Shown: positions 1 through 9,646, counted from the stretch's first letter. The stretch: DNA of 64,000 bases from Alicyclobacillus herbarius DSM 13609 (GCF_000430585.1 NZ_AUMH01000012.1:62001-126000); one strand, 5' to 3'. The notes: generated from the letters alone by a model not told the origin. Numbers and translations: made by a program.

Positions 1-22
1 GACAAACTCACCTCCCGCTTCC

Positions 23-451
23 GTGAAAGTCACCATCTATACGGACGGGGCTTGTTCTGGAAATCCAGGACCGGGCGGCTGGGCAGCCGTCCTCCTTTAT
101 CAGGATAAACGCAAGGAGATTTCGGGCGGCGAGCGGATGACGACGAATCAGCGCATGGAGCTGACGGCGGTCTGCGAAGCTTTGGAGTGTCTCCATTACC
201 CGTGTCAAGTCATGCTGTACAGTGACTCGGCTTACGTGGTCAACTGCATCCGTCAACGCTGGTATGTCAACTGGCGGCGCAACGGATGGCGTAACAGTAA
301 GGGCGAGCCGGTGCAAAACCGGGATTTGTGGGAACGGCTCCTGGGGCTGTTGCAGACGCACCGAGTGGAGTTTGGGAAGGTGAAAGGCCACGCCGGCGTC
401 ACCTTAAACGAACGTTGCGACGAGTTGGCGCGAGCGGCCATTCCGAAATGA
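23..451 (+). CDS. rnhA: Ribonuclease HI
   Basis: Endonuclease that cuts the RNA strand of RNA-DNA hybrids (R-loops, primers) in the cytoplasm. The 142-residue protein has the full RNase HI layout: YTDGACSGNPGPGG at the N-terminus with the first catalytic Asp, NQRMELTAV with the catalytic Glu, YSDSAYVV with the second Asp, and HAGVTLNERCDELAR near the C-terminus with the mobile His and last Asp. The start is GTG at 23, placed by the family N-terminus; no ribosome site is visible in the 22 bases available, and the frame is open to the window edge. It overlaps queG by the ATGA at 448-451, so the two are probably translationally coupled. Confidence 0.93.
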   Translation: MKVTIYTDGACSGNPGPGGWAAVLLYQDKRKEISGGERMTTNQRMELTAVCEALECLHYPCQVMLYSDSAYVVNCIRQRWYVNWRRNGWRNSKGEPVQNRDLWERLLGLLQTHRVEFGKVKGHAGVTLNERCDELARAAIPK

Positions 452-1575
452 CGGAACTTACACATAAGCGCCTGCAGGAGTTGGGGAAGCAGGCTGGTCT
501 GGACGCGGTGGGCGCCACCACGGCCGATCCGTTCCCGGAATTGCTCCCCAAGCTTACGGCGTACGCCGAGCGCGGACTGACCGGATTCGAGTGCAGCGAT
601 GCACAGCAGCGAGTGAATCCGCGGCTTTGGTACCCAGAGGCGAAGAGCTTGATTGCCGCAGCCATGGCCTACCTCACCGAGCCGGGTCGGGCAGCCGCAC
701 GGCGGCACCCGAAAGGACGGTTGACCGGGCAGGTCACCGTCTACTCGTATGGACAGGACTATCATCATGTCTTGCGGGATCGCCTGGAAACGTTACTGCA
801 CTTGATTGAGCAAGAAGTGGGCCATAAAGTGGGTCACCGGATTGGGATTGACACCTCGCCCCTTGTCGACCGGCGGGTCGCCGAACGAGCGGGCATTGGT
901 TGGCTGGGCAAGAACTGCCTCTTTTACACGCCGGAGCACGGATCATTCGTGTTTCTCGGCACCCTGGCGGTGGATATTGAGGTTGAGCCGGCGAAACGGG
1001 AGGAGCCTTCCCGCTGCGGGTCCTGCACGCTGTGTATGGACGCCTGTCCGACGGGGGCGCTTATCGCGCCGGGGGTGATTGACGCCACCCGGTGTCTCTC
1101 GTATATCACGCAGATGAAAGGGATCATTCCAAAGGCGTACCGGGCAGCCATGGGCCGACGCGTCTGGGGGTGCGATACGTGTCAGTGGGCCTGTCCCGAG
1201 AATCGGGACGTAGAGGCGTCTTGGCATGCGGAATATCTGCCGCAAGGCGAGCTGGAGTTCCCGGACCTAATTGAAATCCTTGGCTGGAGCAATCGAGCCT
1301 TCCTGCGCCGTTACGGCCATACCGCGGTAGCCTGGCGGGGAGTGCGCACTTGGCAGCGAAACGCCCTCATTGCCTTGGGAAACTGCCGCAGGCCGGAGGC
1401 CATTCCACACATCATCCCGTTCTTGCGCCACGACCGCCCCGAGCTGCGGGCGAGCGCGGCTTGGGCGCTGTGGCGAATTGGCGGGGAGGAGGCAAGGCGC
1501 GCCGTGGCGGCGGCGTATGAAACGGAGATGTGCCCGGAGGTGCGGGAGGAGATGGCGTGGGCGGCCACACATTAA
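448..1575 (+). CDS. queG: Epoxyqueuosine reductase QueG
   Basis: Cobalamin-dependent iron-sulfur enzyme for the last step of queuosine synthesis in tRNA, reducing epoxyqueuosine to queuosine. The 375-residue protein carries two ferredoxin-like cysteine clusters, CGSCTLCMDACP and CDTCQWACP, which bind two [4Fe-4S] centres, and a C-terminal HEAT-like region that in the family holds tRNA. The ATG at 448 overlaps the rnhA stop and matches the family N-terminus; an open extension to 328 lies inside rnhA and is not used. The stop TAA at 1573-1575 overlaps the stop of the convergent gene by four bases. Confidence 0.93.
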   Translation: MTELTHKRLQELGKQAGLDAVGATTADPFPELLPKLTAYAERGLTGFECSDAQQRVNPRLWYPEAKSLIAAAMAYLTEPGRAAARRHPKGRLTGQVTVYSYGQDYHHVLRDRLETLLHLIEQEVGHKVGHRIGIDTSPLVDRRVAERAGIGWLGKNCLFYTPEHGSFVFLGTLAVDIEVEPAKREEPSRCGSCTLCMDACPTGALIAPGVIDATRCLSYITQMKGIIPKAYRAAMGRRVWGCDTCQWACPENRDVEASWHAEYLPQGELEFPDLIEILGWSNRAFLRRYGHTAVAWRGVRTWQRNALIALGNCRRPEAIPHIIPFLRHDRPELRASAAWALWRIGGEEARRAVAAAYETEMCPEVREEMAWAATH

Positions 1576-2963
1576 ACCTGCTGAATTTGCTCGGCAAACG
1601 CTTCGAGAAAGTGTTGACGCTGCTCCTGCTGCTGCGCGAAGTCTTCTAAATCGGCGAGATCGTCCGGGCGCGGCTGCAGGCGCAAGTGAGCGTGCGCCAG
1701 GCGCCAGGCCCGGTAGGGGAAGGTGAGCAAAGCCCGTACCAGGGTATATTCGGCTTTGGTCATGGACTGCACCTTGTCGAATTCGAGGAAGCAGCGGTAG
1801 GCCACGTCGCCGGACCAACGCTGCCGCTCCAGGCTCCGCCGCAAAAGATGGGCCACGTCAAGCGCGCGGGGGGCGTACGCGGCGAGGTCGAGGTCGAGCA
1901 CAGCCACATCGTGGTTGGGCGTATAGATGAAGTTGTCTGGAGTCACGTCCAAGTGGCAGACGCAAGGGTCTTCCTCTTCCCGGTACAGGTGCGCGCGCAC
2001 GTCCGCTTCCGCCAGGAGAGCGAGTGCCGCTTCGGCATCTCTTCGTAGCGTCGGCCCCAGATCGCACAGCCTTTGCGCAAAACGGTCCCGGGCCTTGCGC
2101 TGTTCCGCTTCCAACAAAAGCACGCGCAGGTCAGACAGCCGGCGTTTACACAGCCCTTCCAGGTTGAACTCACTGCGTAGCGATCCGCCCGATTGCGGCT
2201 CAAAGCCTCGCGAAGCCTTGTGAAACCGGGCCAGGGCGCGGGAGACCGCGGCCACTTGCTCAATCCGGCTGAAGTTGGCGGGGTTGCCGACTACCCAACG
2301 GGTCGCGTAATACGGTTGCCCATCTCGGCTGAAAAAGGGTCGGCGCGGCTTTTTCGTTAAGGCAAACCGAGGCGTCAAGGGAAAACCGTGGATGCGCACA
2401 TAGTTGGCCAGTTCGTAGATACAACGAATGCCTTCCGGGGACAGGTGGGTTCGCTTCACCGCATAGACGCGCGACGGGGTGATAACGCGAGCCACACCAC
2501 CGACGGCTTCTGCCCGTTTCACACTCCACCCATAGGCTTTCGGCAATTCGGGTGGGATGTCGAGTCGGCGCAGGACCCGGCGCCAGGCTGGACCCGTGAG
2601 TTCCACGTTAGGCAGGGAGGTCGTGACAAGCTCCTCATCGATGGTCCCCTCGTGACGGGCATGTGGGTGGCTATAGGGCTGTGCGGGGCGCCCAGAGGCG
2701 GCCGTATGACGGCTGGAATGGGTCTCAGAGCGACCATCTGGCCGCGGGTGTACAGGTTGTCCTTCGACAAACGAATGGCCGCCGACATCCTCGTCGGCGG
2801 CCCGATTCTCCGTTTCTTTGTGGCTCTTTGGTTTCGCTTCTTGCGATGCGGACGATTTCTGCGCGTTTGCGGACGCGATTTGTTCTAGAAAGTACGGTGG
2901 GCGCAGCATGTGCTGCAGCAGCACCTTCGCCCACGGCGGAACGTTCTGTCTGCGCTTCATCAC
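1572..2963 (-). CDS. CotS-like spore coat kinase (aminoglycoside phosphotransferase fold)
   Basis: A 463-residue protein with an APH/choline-kinase fold C-terminus: CHLDVTPDNFIY is the catalytic HxDxxxxN loop and VLDLDLA the metal-binding aspartate motif. This is the pattern of the CotS/YsxE/YutH spore coat kinases, which bind the coat; CotS relatives include the coat-protein kinase CotH only in role, not in sequence. The first ~110 residues are hydrophilic, low in complexity and rich in His, Ser and charged residues, with no signal peptide, and look like a lineage-specific extension. GTG at 2963 is followed at once by ATG at 2960, with GGAG upstream; either may be used. It is convergent with queG. 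The coat assignment is inferred from family resemblance. Confidence 0.7.
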   Translation of the reverse strand: MMKRRQNVPPWAKVLLQHMLRPPYFLEQIASANAQKSSASQEAKPKSHKETENRAADEDVGGHSFVEGQPVHPRPDGRSETHSSRHTAASGRPAQPYSHPHARHEGTIDEELVTTSLPNVELTGPAWRRVLRRLDIPPELPKAYGWSVKRAEAVGGVARVITPSRVYAVKRTHLSPEGIRCIYELANYVRIHGFPLTPRFALTKKPRRPFFSRDGQPYYATRWVVGNPANFSRIEQVAAVSRALARFHKASRGFEPQSGGSLRSEFNLEGLCKRRLSDLRVLLLEAEQRKARDRFAQRLCDLGPTLRRDAEAALALLAEADVRAHLYREEEDPCVCHLDVTPDNFIYTPNHDVAVLDLDLAAYAPRALDVAHLLRRSLERQRWSGDVAYRCFLEFDKVQSMTKAEYTLVRALLTFPYRAWRLAHAHLRLQPRPDDLADLEDFAQQQEQRQHFLEAFAEQIQQV

Positions 2964-3048
2964 CGGTCATCACTCCATCCACCGCGATTGGGCGTCTATA
3001 CCCTACCTTATGCGGTGGAGGAGCGAATGCGTGGGCGAATTTCTTGGA

Positions 3049-4134
3049 TTAGTGGTTCTCGCCGAGGGTGCTCCAGACTTCCAGCTTCGCCTTGACGCGA
3101 TGGATGACATCGTCTGTGAAATCGGTGGTGCTGGTCCCGCCGCCCAAATCCGCGGTCCGCACGCCCATCATAATCGCCTCCAGGGTCGACTCGTAAATCG
3201 CCCGCGAGGCCATCTGGGCACTTTTGTCATCGTGGTGGGCCAATAGCGATGCGCCGGCAAGAATCATGGCCATCGGGTTCGCCACGTTCTTTCCGAACAG
3301 GCTGGGGGCGGTGCCGTGCGGTGCTTCCGCCATAATCACTTGCGGCTGCCAGTTCTCGTCGAGCGCCAGCAGGATGGATTCGGCTCCGGCAATCGATCCG
3401 AACATCTGCAGCACGAGGTCGGACAGGCAGTCGCCGTCCCGGTTGAGGGCGGGGATGACCAGCGGTTCACCCGCCTTGACCAGAAGCAGCGCGTACGTCG
3501 CGTCAATTAGTTGCGGATCGTACTTGACGCCGCTGTATTTGGCGGCCGCTTTGTCGAGTTCTTCCTTGAACATGCCTTCGTAGACCGGGCTGACGGTGAA
3601 CTTGGGACCGCCAAACACGGTTGCTCCCAGGCGACGAGCATGCTGGAACGCGTATTCAGCCACACCACGGCAGACGTTGCGGGAAATGCGTTCCGTGCGG
3701 AAGGCAATCTCGTCGTCGCCCTCTTGCTCCCGCCACTCCTTGGCCCCATACGCATCGTCGACCGCCATCCGTACCACCGAGATGGGGGAAAACACGCCAA
3801 CCGGGGGTGCAATGCCCGGGATGCGCCGGCCTGTCCGAACAATGACCGTGCCATTGATTTCCTTGCGCAGAATGGCATTGGGGCTGCCAACGTCGCCTTT
3901 GGTTTCCGGTGTAATGGTCGCTGCTTTCAATCCATAACGGTGCCGCCGCATCGCCTGCGCCGCTTCAAACACGACCTGGTTATTTGTCTTGCGTCGGTTT
4001 TCCAGGCTCAGGTCGTATGTCTCGAATTGGATGGGAAAGCCCAAAACGTCCGGCGAGAGCACACGCAGCGCTTCTTCCAGCAGCTCCTGACCGGTCTGGT
4101 CGCCTTGCATGACGACAATGGTCAAGTCTTGCAT
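3049..4134 (-). CDS. Isocitrate/isopropylmalate family dehydrogenase
   Basis: A 361-residue NAD(P)-dependent beta-hydroxyacid oxidative decarboxylase. Family marks are GSPNAILRKEINGTVIVR (the S-x-N-x-x-L-R substrate loop), NRDGDCLSDLVLQ (metal-binding Asp pair) and EAPHGTAPSLFGKNVANP (dinucleotide loop). The HGTAP loop resembles NAD-dependent isocitrate dehydrogenase more than LeuB. The segment TGRRIPGI replaces the usual RP..P after the substrate loop, so the substrate is open: isocitrate, 3-isopropylmalate, homoisocitrate or tartrate-type acids. ATG at 4134 has GAGGTGA eight bases upstream. It stands alone, with no leu or TCA genes beside it. Confidence 0.75.
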   Translation of the reverse strand: MQDLTIVVMQGDQTGQELLEEALRVLSPDVLGFPIQFETYDLSLENRRKTNNQVVFEAAQAMRRHRYGLKAATITPETKGDVGSPNAILRKEINGTVIVRTGRRIPGIAPPVGVFSPISVVRMAVDDAYGAKEWREQEGDDEIAFRTERISRNVCRGVAEYAFQHARRLGATVFGGPKFTVSPVYEGMFKEELDKAAAKYSGVKYDPQLIDATYALLLVKAGEPLVIPALNRDGDCLSDLVLQMFGSIAGAESILLALDENWQPQVIMAEAPHGTAPSLFGKNVANPMAMILAGASLLAHHDDKSAQMASRAIYESTLEAIMMGVRTADLGGGTSTTDFTDDVIHRVKAKLEVWSTLGENH

Positions 4135-4187
4135 TGGTCTTCACCTCTTGGCAGTACTACGTATCCCAGATAAAAGCACCGTTCGCT

Positions 4188-4196
4188 AGTATAGCA
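4188..4196 (-). promoter_or_regulatory. Extended -10 promoter candidate for the dehydrogenase gene
   Basis: Read on the minus strand this is TGC followed by TATACT, an extended -10 motif about 55 bases before the ATG at 4134. No good -35 is visible at 17 bp, as is common for extended -10 promoters. Confidence 0.35.
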
Positions 4197-4318
4197 TAGC
4201 CATTCTGGCGCATTCCAAAGATATCACGCCCTTCGATATAGACATTGGGCATTGCGATTGTCTTCCGTTGTCACGGTACGCCCATCTGACATAGGCTGTA
4301 GTACGTCATCCTGGGTGG

Positions 4319-5386
4319 GTGAGTGCAGTGTCGAATTTAACAGGGTCCATTCAAGGTTACATGGAGGAGAGAAACCGCTACTGGTTGACGGGTGACCTCG
4401 ATGCCTTGGCCAGGTACTGGGCCGAGCAAGCGGGGGAAAACTGGAAGTGGATAAAGCTGGGCTGGGAACGTCGTCGCCAATCGGCACAGATTCGGCGCAG
4501 CCGATTGCTGCGCGCGCACAGCCGCGTCCGGGTGAACCGTTGGCGGCCGCTGAATACTCCCGAACCGACAGACGGGAACCTTGGCGGGAACGGCGAATCA
4601 ACCGCCGTTGACGTAGAGATGGAGGAATCCGTCAACTGGGTGTACCGGGACGGGATGGAACACGCGGTGGAGGGGCGAATTATTCGCCACCTGCAGCGAT
4701 GGCAGCCAAGCCCGGACGGAACATGGCGCATCGTGAGCGCCCAGGAATCGGATGAGACGGGGATGGGGCCAAACCCTGTCGTCAGTGTCGAGAGCGACGC
4801 CGGCCTCGACGCGGATGCAGCCGGCATCGAGCGGCCGCAAACCGGGTTGCGAAGCCTCGTTCGTCGCTTTATGCGGCCGGCATGCAACACATACGACCGT
4901 CTGCAGGCTCTTCGCTACGCAGAGTTATGGTGGAATCGACCGAATCCCCAGTACGTGTATTTTCGCCTCGACGACTGCACGAACTTTGTTTCCCAGTGTC
5001 TCTACAGTGCGGGTGTGCCGATGCACGATACGGGCAATCGGGCCAGTGGCTGGTGGTACCGGTTCAACGACAGCGGCGAAGACACATGGAGCTTTAGCTG
5101 GTCCACCGCGCACGCATTGTACCTGTATCTGACCGGACAGGTGCAGGCCTCTGTACGGTCATCCGCGCAGGAACTGAAAATCGGCGACCTCGTCTTTTAC
5201 GATTGGCAGGGTCAGGGTCGTTTCGGGCATTGCACCATCGTCGTCGACTTTGATCAAAAGGGCGATCCGCTCGTCAACGCCCATACGGACCCGAGCTATC
5301 ATCGGCATTATCTATATTTGGACAGCCGTGCCTGGACCCCGCAAACTCGGTATGCGTTTGTCCACCTTCCGCAGCGCGTGTGTTGA
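4319..5386 (+). CDS. Amidase-domain (Amidase_6-like) protein
   Basis: The C-terminal ~170 of 355 residues match the putative amidase domain of Bacillus YhbB-type proteins: YDRLQALRYAELWW, then DDCTNFVSQCLY with the likely catalytic Cys, a mid segment with WSTAHALYLYL, and GHCTIVV with the likely His. This is an NlpC/P60-like cysteine peptidase fold thought to act on peptidoglycan or small amides. The N-terminal half is polar, starts with an Arg/Trp-rich helix and has no signal peptide or membrane segment, so export is not obvious. The start is uncertain: GTG at 4319 is listed, ATG at 4361 is equally possible, and neither has a convincing ribosome site. Confidence 0.6.
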   Translation: MSAVSNLTGSIQGYMEERNRYWLTGDLDALARYWAEQAGENWKWIKLGWERRRQSAQIRRSRLLRAHSRVRVNRWRPLNTPEPTDGNLGGNGESTAVDVEMEESVNWVYRDGMEHAVEGRIIRHLQRWQPSPDGTWRIVSAQESDETGMGPNPVVSVESDAGLDADAAGIERPQTGLRSLVRRFMRPACNTYDRLQALRYAELWWNRPNPQYVYFRLDDCTNFVSQCLYSAGVPMHDTGNRASGWWYRFNDSGEDTWSFSWSTAHALYLYLTGQVQASVRSSAQELKIGDLVFYDWQGQGRFGHCTIVVDFDQKGDPLVNAHTDPSYHRHYLYLDSRAWTPQTRYAFVHLPQRVC

Positions 5387-5452
5387 GGTTACATCCAGAA
5401 AAGGGGGGTGTGGTACACTGGATGGGATGATGGAGCAAGGAGGCAACATGGC

Positions 5453-5911
5453 ATGCACGTTGTGCTGGTGGAGCCGGAGATTCCGGGCAACACGGGGAAC
5501 ATTGCCCGGACCTGCGCGGCAACCGGGAGTGTCCTGCACCTGGTCCGTCCCCTCGGCTTCTCGACGGAAGACCGCTACTTAAAGCGGGCCGGACTGGATT
5601 ATTGGCACCTGCTTGATATTCGTTATCATGATTCGTTGCAGGAAGTATGGGACAAGCACCCGGAGGGCCGTTTTATATACACGTCGACGCGCGGGAGGAA
5701 GTGGTACAGCGAGATTCAGTATCAACCGGATGATTTTTTGGTCTTTGGCAAGGAGACGGCCGGGTTGCCTCAGTGGGTGATTGACAAAAACTTGGACTCC
5801 GTCGTTCGAATGCCGATGATTGCCGGTGCACGGTCTTTGAACCTGGCGAATTCGGTCGCGATTATTGTCTACGAAGCGCTGCGCCAATGCGGTTTTCCTG
5901 GGCTCACGTAG
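5453..5911 (+). CDS. trmL: tRNA (cytidine(34)-2'-O)-methyltransferase TrmL
   Basis: SPOUT-class methyltransferase that 2'-O-methylates the wobble base of tRNA-Leu isoacceptors. The 152-residue product begins MHVVLVEPEIPGNTGNIART, the family signature, and has the C-terminal knot motifs VFGKETAGLP, VRMPMIAGARSLNLANSVA and IIVYEALRQ. ATG at 5453 lies nine bases after AAGGAGG (5437-5443); an ATG at 5448 is out of frame. The 152-residue length is typical for YibK/TrmL. Confidence 0.93.
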   Translation: MHVVLVEPEIPGNTGNIARTCAATGSVLHLVRPLGFSTEDRYLKRAGLDYWHLLDIRYHDSLQEVWDKHPEGRFIYTSTRGRKWYSEIQYQPDDFLVFGKETAGLPQWVIDKNLDSVVRMPMIAGARSLNLANSVAIIVYEALRQCGFPGLT

Positions 5912-5964
5912 AGACCACTGGATTCGCCTGGGGCATCCACTCATTCGAGGAGGCGACACCGTGA

Positions 5965-6699
5965 ATGCTGACGACACTCCTGTTTGACCTTGACGGGACA
6001 CTCTTGCCGATGGACTTGGACGAGTTCATGCGGGCCTATTTTGAACACTTGGTTCCGCGGATTGCCCATGTCTTGGATGAAAAGACCGCAGTGCGGGAAA
6101 TTTGGAACGCCACCACGGCCATGATTGAAAACGAAGAACCGAATAAAACCAATTTGACCGTTCTGAAGGAACGCTTCCTCCAGGCTACTGGCCTCTGCGA
6201 AGAACAGATCTGGCCGCTGTTTGACCAATTCTACGAAGAAGGCTTTCGGGAACTCCGAAGCTATACCTCACCGACGCCCCTCGCTCGGGAAATCTGTCAA
6301 ACCGCGCACGAGAAAGGGTATCAACTGGTCATTGCGACCAATCCCATCTTCCCAGAGCGGGCCATCCGGCATCGGATGGAATGGGCCGGGGTGGGGGACA
6401 TCCCGTTTCAGTTGGTGACGACCCTGGAAGACATGCACTTTTGTAAACCGAATCCGAAGTATTTTGTAGAAATCGTAGACAAACTGGATGTGAGCCCGTT
6501 TTCCTGCATCATGTTTGGCAACGACGTGCAGGAAGACGGGGTGGCCGGAAAGTTGGGCATCGAAACGTATCTCGTCACCGACTGTTTGATCGACCACGGT
6601 CGCGGTCACTTCGAATTTACCCATCAAGGCAGTCTGGCGGACGTACTGATGTTCATCCGCGATTTGCCGAAACTGGAGCACCCTGCGTCGTCGAACTAA
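5965..6699 (+). CDS. HAD-superfamily hydrolase
   Basis: A 244-residue cytoplasmic phosphatase-type protein. LLFDLDGTLL gives the nucleophile and acid aspartates (motif I), VIATNPIFP is the motif II Thr region, KPNPKYF gives the motif III Lys, and FGNDVQEDGVAG the motif IV acidic pair. A helical cap lies between motifs I and II (subclass I). The substrate cannot be told from sequence. ATG at 5965 follows GAGGAGG (5947-5953); the nearby GTG at 5961 is out of frame. It sits 53 bases after trmL on the same strand and may be co-transcribed. Confidence 0.85.
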   Translation: MLTTLLFDLDGTLLPMDLDEFMRAYFEHLVPRIAHVLDEKTAVREIWNATTAMIENEEPNKTNLTVLKERFLQATGLCEEQIWPLFDQFYEEGFRELRSYTSPTPLAREICQTAHEKGYQLVIATNPIFPERAIRHRMEWAGVGDIPFQLVTTLEDMHFCKPNPKYFVEIVDKLDVSPFSCIMFGNDVQEDGVAGKLGIETYLVTDCLIDHGRGHFEFTHQGSLADVLMFIRDLPKLEHPASSN

Positions 6700-6767
6700 C
6701 GCTGAAGACTGACCAGGTTGAAGTGACATCGGCCATATCCAGAGCCGGCACATACCGCCCGCAGAAC

Positions 6768-6812
6768 AAAAAACGGCGTCTCGCCGCTGATGACGAGGCA
6801 CCGTTTTTCTTT
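6768..6812. terminator. Bidirectional terminator between the HAD gene and lpdA
   Basis: An imperfect hairpin with arms near AAAAACGGCGTCTCG and its complement, flanked by A's on the left and by TTTTTCTTTT on the right, so it can stop transcription from both convergent units. Confidence 0.75.
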
Positions 6813-6833
6813 TGGGCTTGATGTGGCTTTTTG

Positions 6834-8243
6834 TTACTTGCTGACGATGTGGATAGGCGAACCCAGGGCCACCTCAGAAGCCTCCATAACCATCTCGCCC
6901 AAGGTCGGATGGGCGTGAATGGTGAGGGCGATGTCTTCGAGGGTGGCACTCATCTCAATCGCCAACCCGAGTTCGGCAATCAAGTTGGACGCCTCGTGCC
7001 CGATGACCTGGGCTCCAACCAGCAAGCCACTCTTCTTGTCCGCAATCAGCTTTATGTAGCCTTCGCTGGCGTTGAGGGCGACGGCACGGCCGTTGGCCGC
7101 ATACGGGAAGCGCCCGGTTGCGACCTCGCCATACTGCTCCTTGGCTTCTTCCTCGCTCAGGCCGACACTGGCAATTTCAGGGTCGGAAAAGACGACGGAC
7201 GGAATGCACCGGTAATCTACCGCGCTCTTTTTCCCCGCAATCACTTCTGCGGCGACCTTGCCTTCGTACGAGGCTTTGTGTGCGAGCGCAGGCCCAGGCA
7301 CGATGTCGCCAATCGCATAGATGTTGGGGACGCTGGTGCGACACTGTTCGTCGACCTCAATCAGACCCTTGTCGGTCATCTTGATGCCAATCGATTCGAG
7401 CCCCAGTTCGTCGGTGTTTGGGCGGCGTCCCACGGTAACCAGGACATATTCAGCCTTGACCGACTTCTCTTCGTCACCGACTTTGTAGGTGAGCGTGACG
7501 CCGTCTTCGTGTTCTTCCACACCTTGCGCGAACGCTTCGGTGACCACGTCCACACCATACTTCTTCAGGTTCCGTTGGACCAAGCGGACGGCCTGCGGAT
7601 CGAACGTCGGCAGAATCGACTTGGTCCCCTCAATGATGGTGACCTTGGAGCCAAACTTCGCATAGGTTTGTCCCAATTCGATGCCGATGTAACCGCCACC
7701 GACAACCACCAGGCTCTCCGGCACATGGTCGAGGGAGAGGGCTTCTGTCGAGGACAGTACCCGTTTTCCATACGGCAGAGACTTCAACTCAATCGGGCGC
7801 GATCCAGTCGCAATGATGCAGTGTTGGAATTTGTAGCGCTCACTCTCGTGTTCCTTCATAATCCGGACTTCGTCCGCCTTGGAGAAGAACGCTTCGCCTT
7901 GCACAAAGTTGATCTTATTGCCTTTGAAGAGGGTTTTGACGCCTCCGGTCATCTTGTCGACGACCGATTGCTTCCACTCCATGACTTTGGCGAAATCCAA
8001 CTCCGCCTGTGTCGTGACGCCGGGGAACGGAGACTGCTTGCTTTTCTCGTAAAACTCGGCGGCGCTGATGAGGGCTTTCGACGGGATGCAGCCCACATTC
8101 AGGCAAACACCGCCCAGGTTACCCTTGTCCACGACCGTGACGCTCTTGCCGAGCTGGGCGGCCCGAATGGCGGCGACGTAGCCGCCAGGGCCAGCACCAA
8201 TCACAATGACGTCTACTTCCTGGGTAAATTCACCGACGACCAA
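6834..8243 (-). CDS. lpdA: Dihydrolipoyl dehydrogenase (E3)
   Basis: FAD flavoprotein that reoxidises dihydrolipoamide on E2 and passes electrons to NAD+. The 469-residue chain has the N-terminal dinucleotide fold VIVIGAGPGGYVAA, the redox disulfide in GGVCLNVGCIPSK, the NAD fold VVVGGGYIGIELG, the FAD motif YAIGDIV and the C-terminal HAHPTLGE with the catalytic His-Glu pair. The start is TTG at 8243, seven bases after GGAGGTG, which lies across the pdhC stop. Last gene of the four-gene complex operon. Confidence 0.95.
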   Translation of the reverse strand: MVVGEFTQEVDVIVIGAGPGGYVAAIRAAQLGKSVTVVDKGNLGGVCLNVGCIPSKALISAAEFYEKSKQSPFPGVTTQAELDFAKVMEWKQSVVDKMTGGVKTLFKGNKINFVQGEAFFSKADEVRIMKEHESERYKFQHCIIATGSRPIELKSLPYGKRVLSSTEALSLDHVPESLVVVGGGYIGIELGQTYAKFGSKVTIIEGTKSILPTFDPQAVRLVQRNLKKYGVDVVTEAFAQGVEEHEDGVTLTYKVGDEEKSVKAEYVLVTVGRRPNTDELGLESIGIKMTDKGLIEVDEQCRTSVPNIYAIGDIVPGPALAHKASYEGKVAAEVIAGKKSAVDYRCIPSVVFSDPEIASVGLSEEEAKEQYGEVATGRFPYAANGRAVALNASEGYIKLIADKKSGLLVGAQVIGHEASNLIAELGLAIEMSATLEDIALTIHAHPTLGEMVMEASEVALGSPIHIVSK

Positions 8244-8246
8244 TTG

Positions 8247-9617
8247 TTACACCTCCATGAGCAACAACCGTGGATTTTCCAAGAGCCCCTTGATGTCATT
8301 GATAAACCGCTGCGCCAGTGCACCGTCGACGACCCGGTGGTCAAAGCTGAGCGAGAGGGCCAGCATCTGCGCGCCGACAACCTCGCCGTTTTTCATAATC
8401 GGACGCTCGGTGATGCGGCCGACGCCAAGGATGGCCACCTCTGGGTAGTTGATGATGGGCGTAAAGAACATCCCACCGACCGAACCGATGTTTGTGATGG
8501 ACATGGTGCTGCCCTTGATCTCTTGTGGTCCCAGTTTATTGTCGCGCGCGCGGGCCGCCAAATCGTTGATCTCTTCAGCAATGGCCCACATGCTCTTTCT
8601 ATCCGCGTCGCGGATAACCGGGACCAACAAGCCGCGCTCGGTGTCGGTCGCGATGCCAATATGATAGTACTTTTTCAACACCAATTCCTGCTTTTCCTCG
8701 TCGAGCGACGAGTTGAGCACCGGGTGCTTCTTGAGCGCAGCCACCAGCGCCTTAACGATGAATGGCAAATAACTGACCTTGACACCGCGCTCTTCGGCCA
8801 AGGGCTTAATTTCCTTGCGCAGCTGTACTAGCTCGGTGACATTTACCTCGTCCATTACTGTGACGTGCGGCGCTGTGTATGCCGAGCGGGCCATGGCCTG
8901 GGCGATAATTTTGCGGATGTTGGGCAACGGCTGGCGTTCTTCCAGTGCTGTGTTTTCGGAGATGCTGACTGGGGGTGCGCCGACAGGGGCTTGCGCACGG
9001 ACCGTCGCTTGCTCCGCAGTTGCCGCTGCCGCCGGAGCCGCTGGTTGGGCGCCGCCTTTCAAGTAGGCGTCCACATCTTCCTTCGTGACCTTGCCGTTGT
9101 TGCCTGTGCCTTTGACCTTCGTGATGTCCACGCCGTGTTCGCGGGCGTATTTGCGCACACCCGGTGTGGCCAGCACTTCGTGGGCATGGCTGGTCAGGTC
9201 TGTGCCCTGGTTGTCGGCCTCTGCGGCTGCCGGTGCAGGCGACGGGGCCTCGGCAGGGGATTGACCCTCCTTTTTCACATTGGCGGTCACGTTCTCAAGG
9301 CCTGCTCCATGCACGCCCGCATCGCTGGCATCCTGGGCCGGGGCTGACGCGCCGGTTTCCGCTTCATTGCCTTCACCTTCGACTTCAAAGGTGATGAGGA
9401 TGTCGCCAACCACCGCAGTGGCGCCTTCCTCGACTTTCAATTCTAGCACCTTGCCGGCAACTGGGCTGGGTAGTTCCACCATCGTTTTGTCATTTTCAAT
9501 TTCCGCCAGAGCGTCGTCCTCCTGAACGGTGTCGCCCGGTTTGACCAACCATTTTTCCAGGCGTCCCTCATGCAGTCCTTCGCCAAGCTCTGGCAAACGG
9601 AATGCGTAAACTCCCAT
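8247..9617 (-). CDS. pdhC: Dihydrolipoyllysine acetyltransferase (E2) of 2-oxoacid dehydrogenase
   Basis: Structural core of the complex; transfers acyl groups from lipoyl-lysine to CoA. The 456-residue protein has one lipoyl domain ([14 protein letters not shown], lipoyl Lys near residue 44), a long Ala/Pro/Glu-rich linker, a peripheral-subunit-binding domain ([19 protein letters not shown]), a second Ala/Pro linker and the catalytic domain ending [16 protein letters not shown] with the HxxxDG motif. ATG at 9617 follows GGAGGTGAGC; the open frame to 9704 reads into the intergenic gap and has no family match. Confidence 0.93.
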   Translation of the reverse strand: MGVYAFRLPELGEGLHEGRLEKWLVKPGDTVQEDDALAEIENDKTMVELPSPVAGKVLELKVEEGATAVVGDILITFEVEGEGNEAETGASAPAQDASDAGVHGAGLENVTANVKKEGQSPAEAPSPAPAAAEADNQGTDLTSHAHEVLATPGVRKYAREHGVDITKVKGTGNNGKVTKEDVDAYLKGGAQPAAPAAAATAEQATVRAQAPVGAPPVSISENTALEERQPLPNIRKIIAQAMARSAYTAPHVTVMDEVNVTELVQLRKEIKPLAEERGVKVSYLPFIVKALVAALKKHPVLNSSLDEEKQELVLKKYYHIGIATDTERGLLVPVIRDADRKSMWAIAEEINDLAARARDNKLGPQEIKGSTMSITNIGSVGGMFFTPIINYPEVAILGVGRITERPIMKNGEVVGAQMLALSLSFDHRVVDGALAQRFINDIKGLLENPRLLLMEV

Positions 9618-9646
9618 TTTGCTCACCTCCAGACGGTTGACGTCAA

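Noticed and set aside
6831-8831. 666-codon plus-strand open frame opposite lpdA and pdhC
   Set aside because: It lies antisense to two clear enzyme genes, has no ribosome site and shows no domain; it follows from the codon use of the opposite strand.
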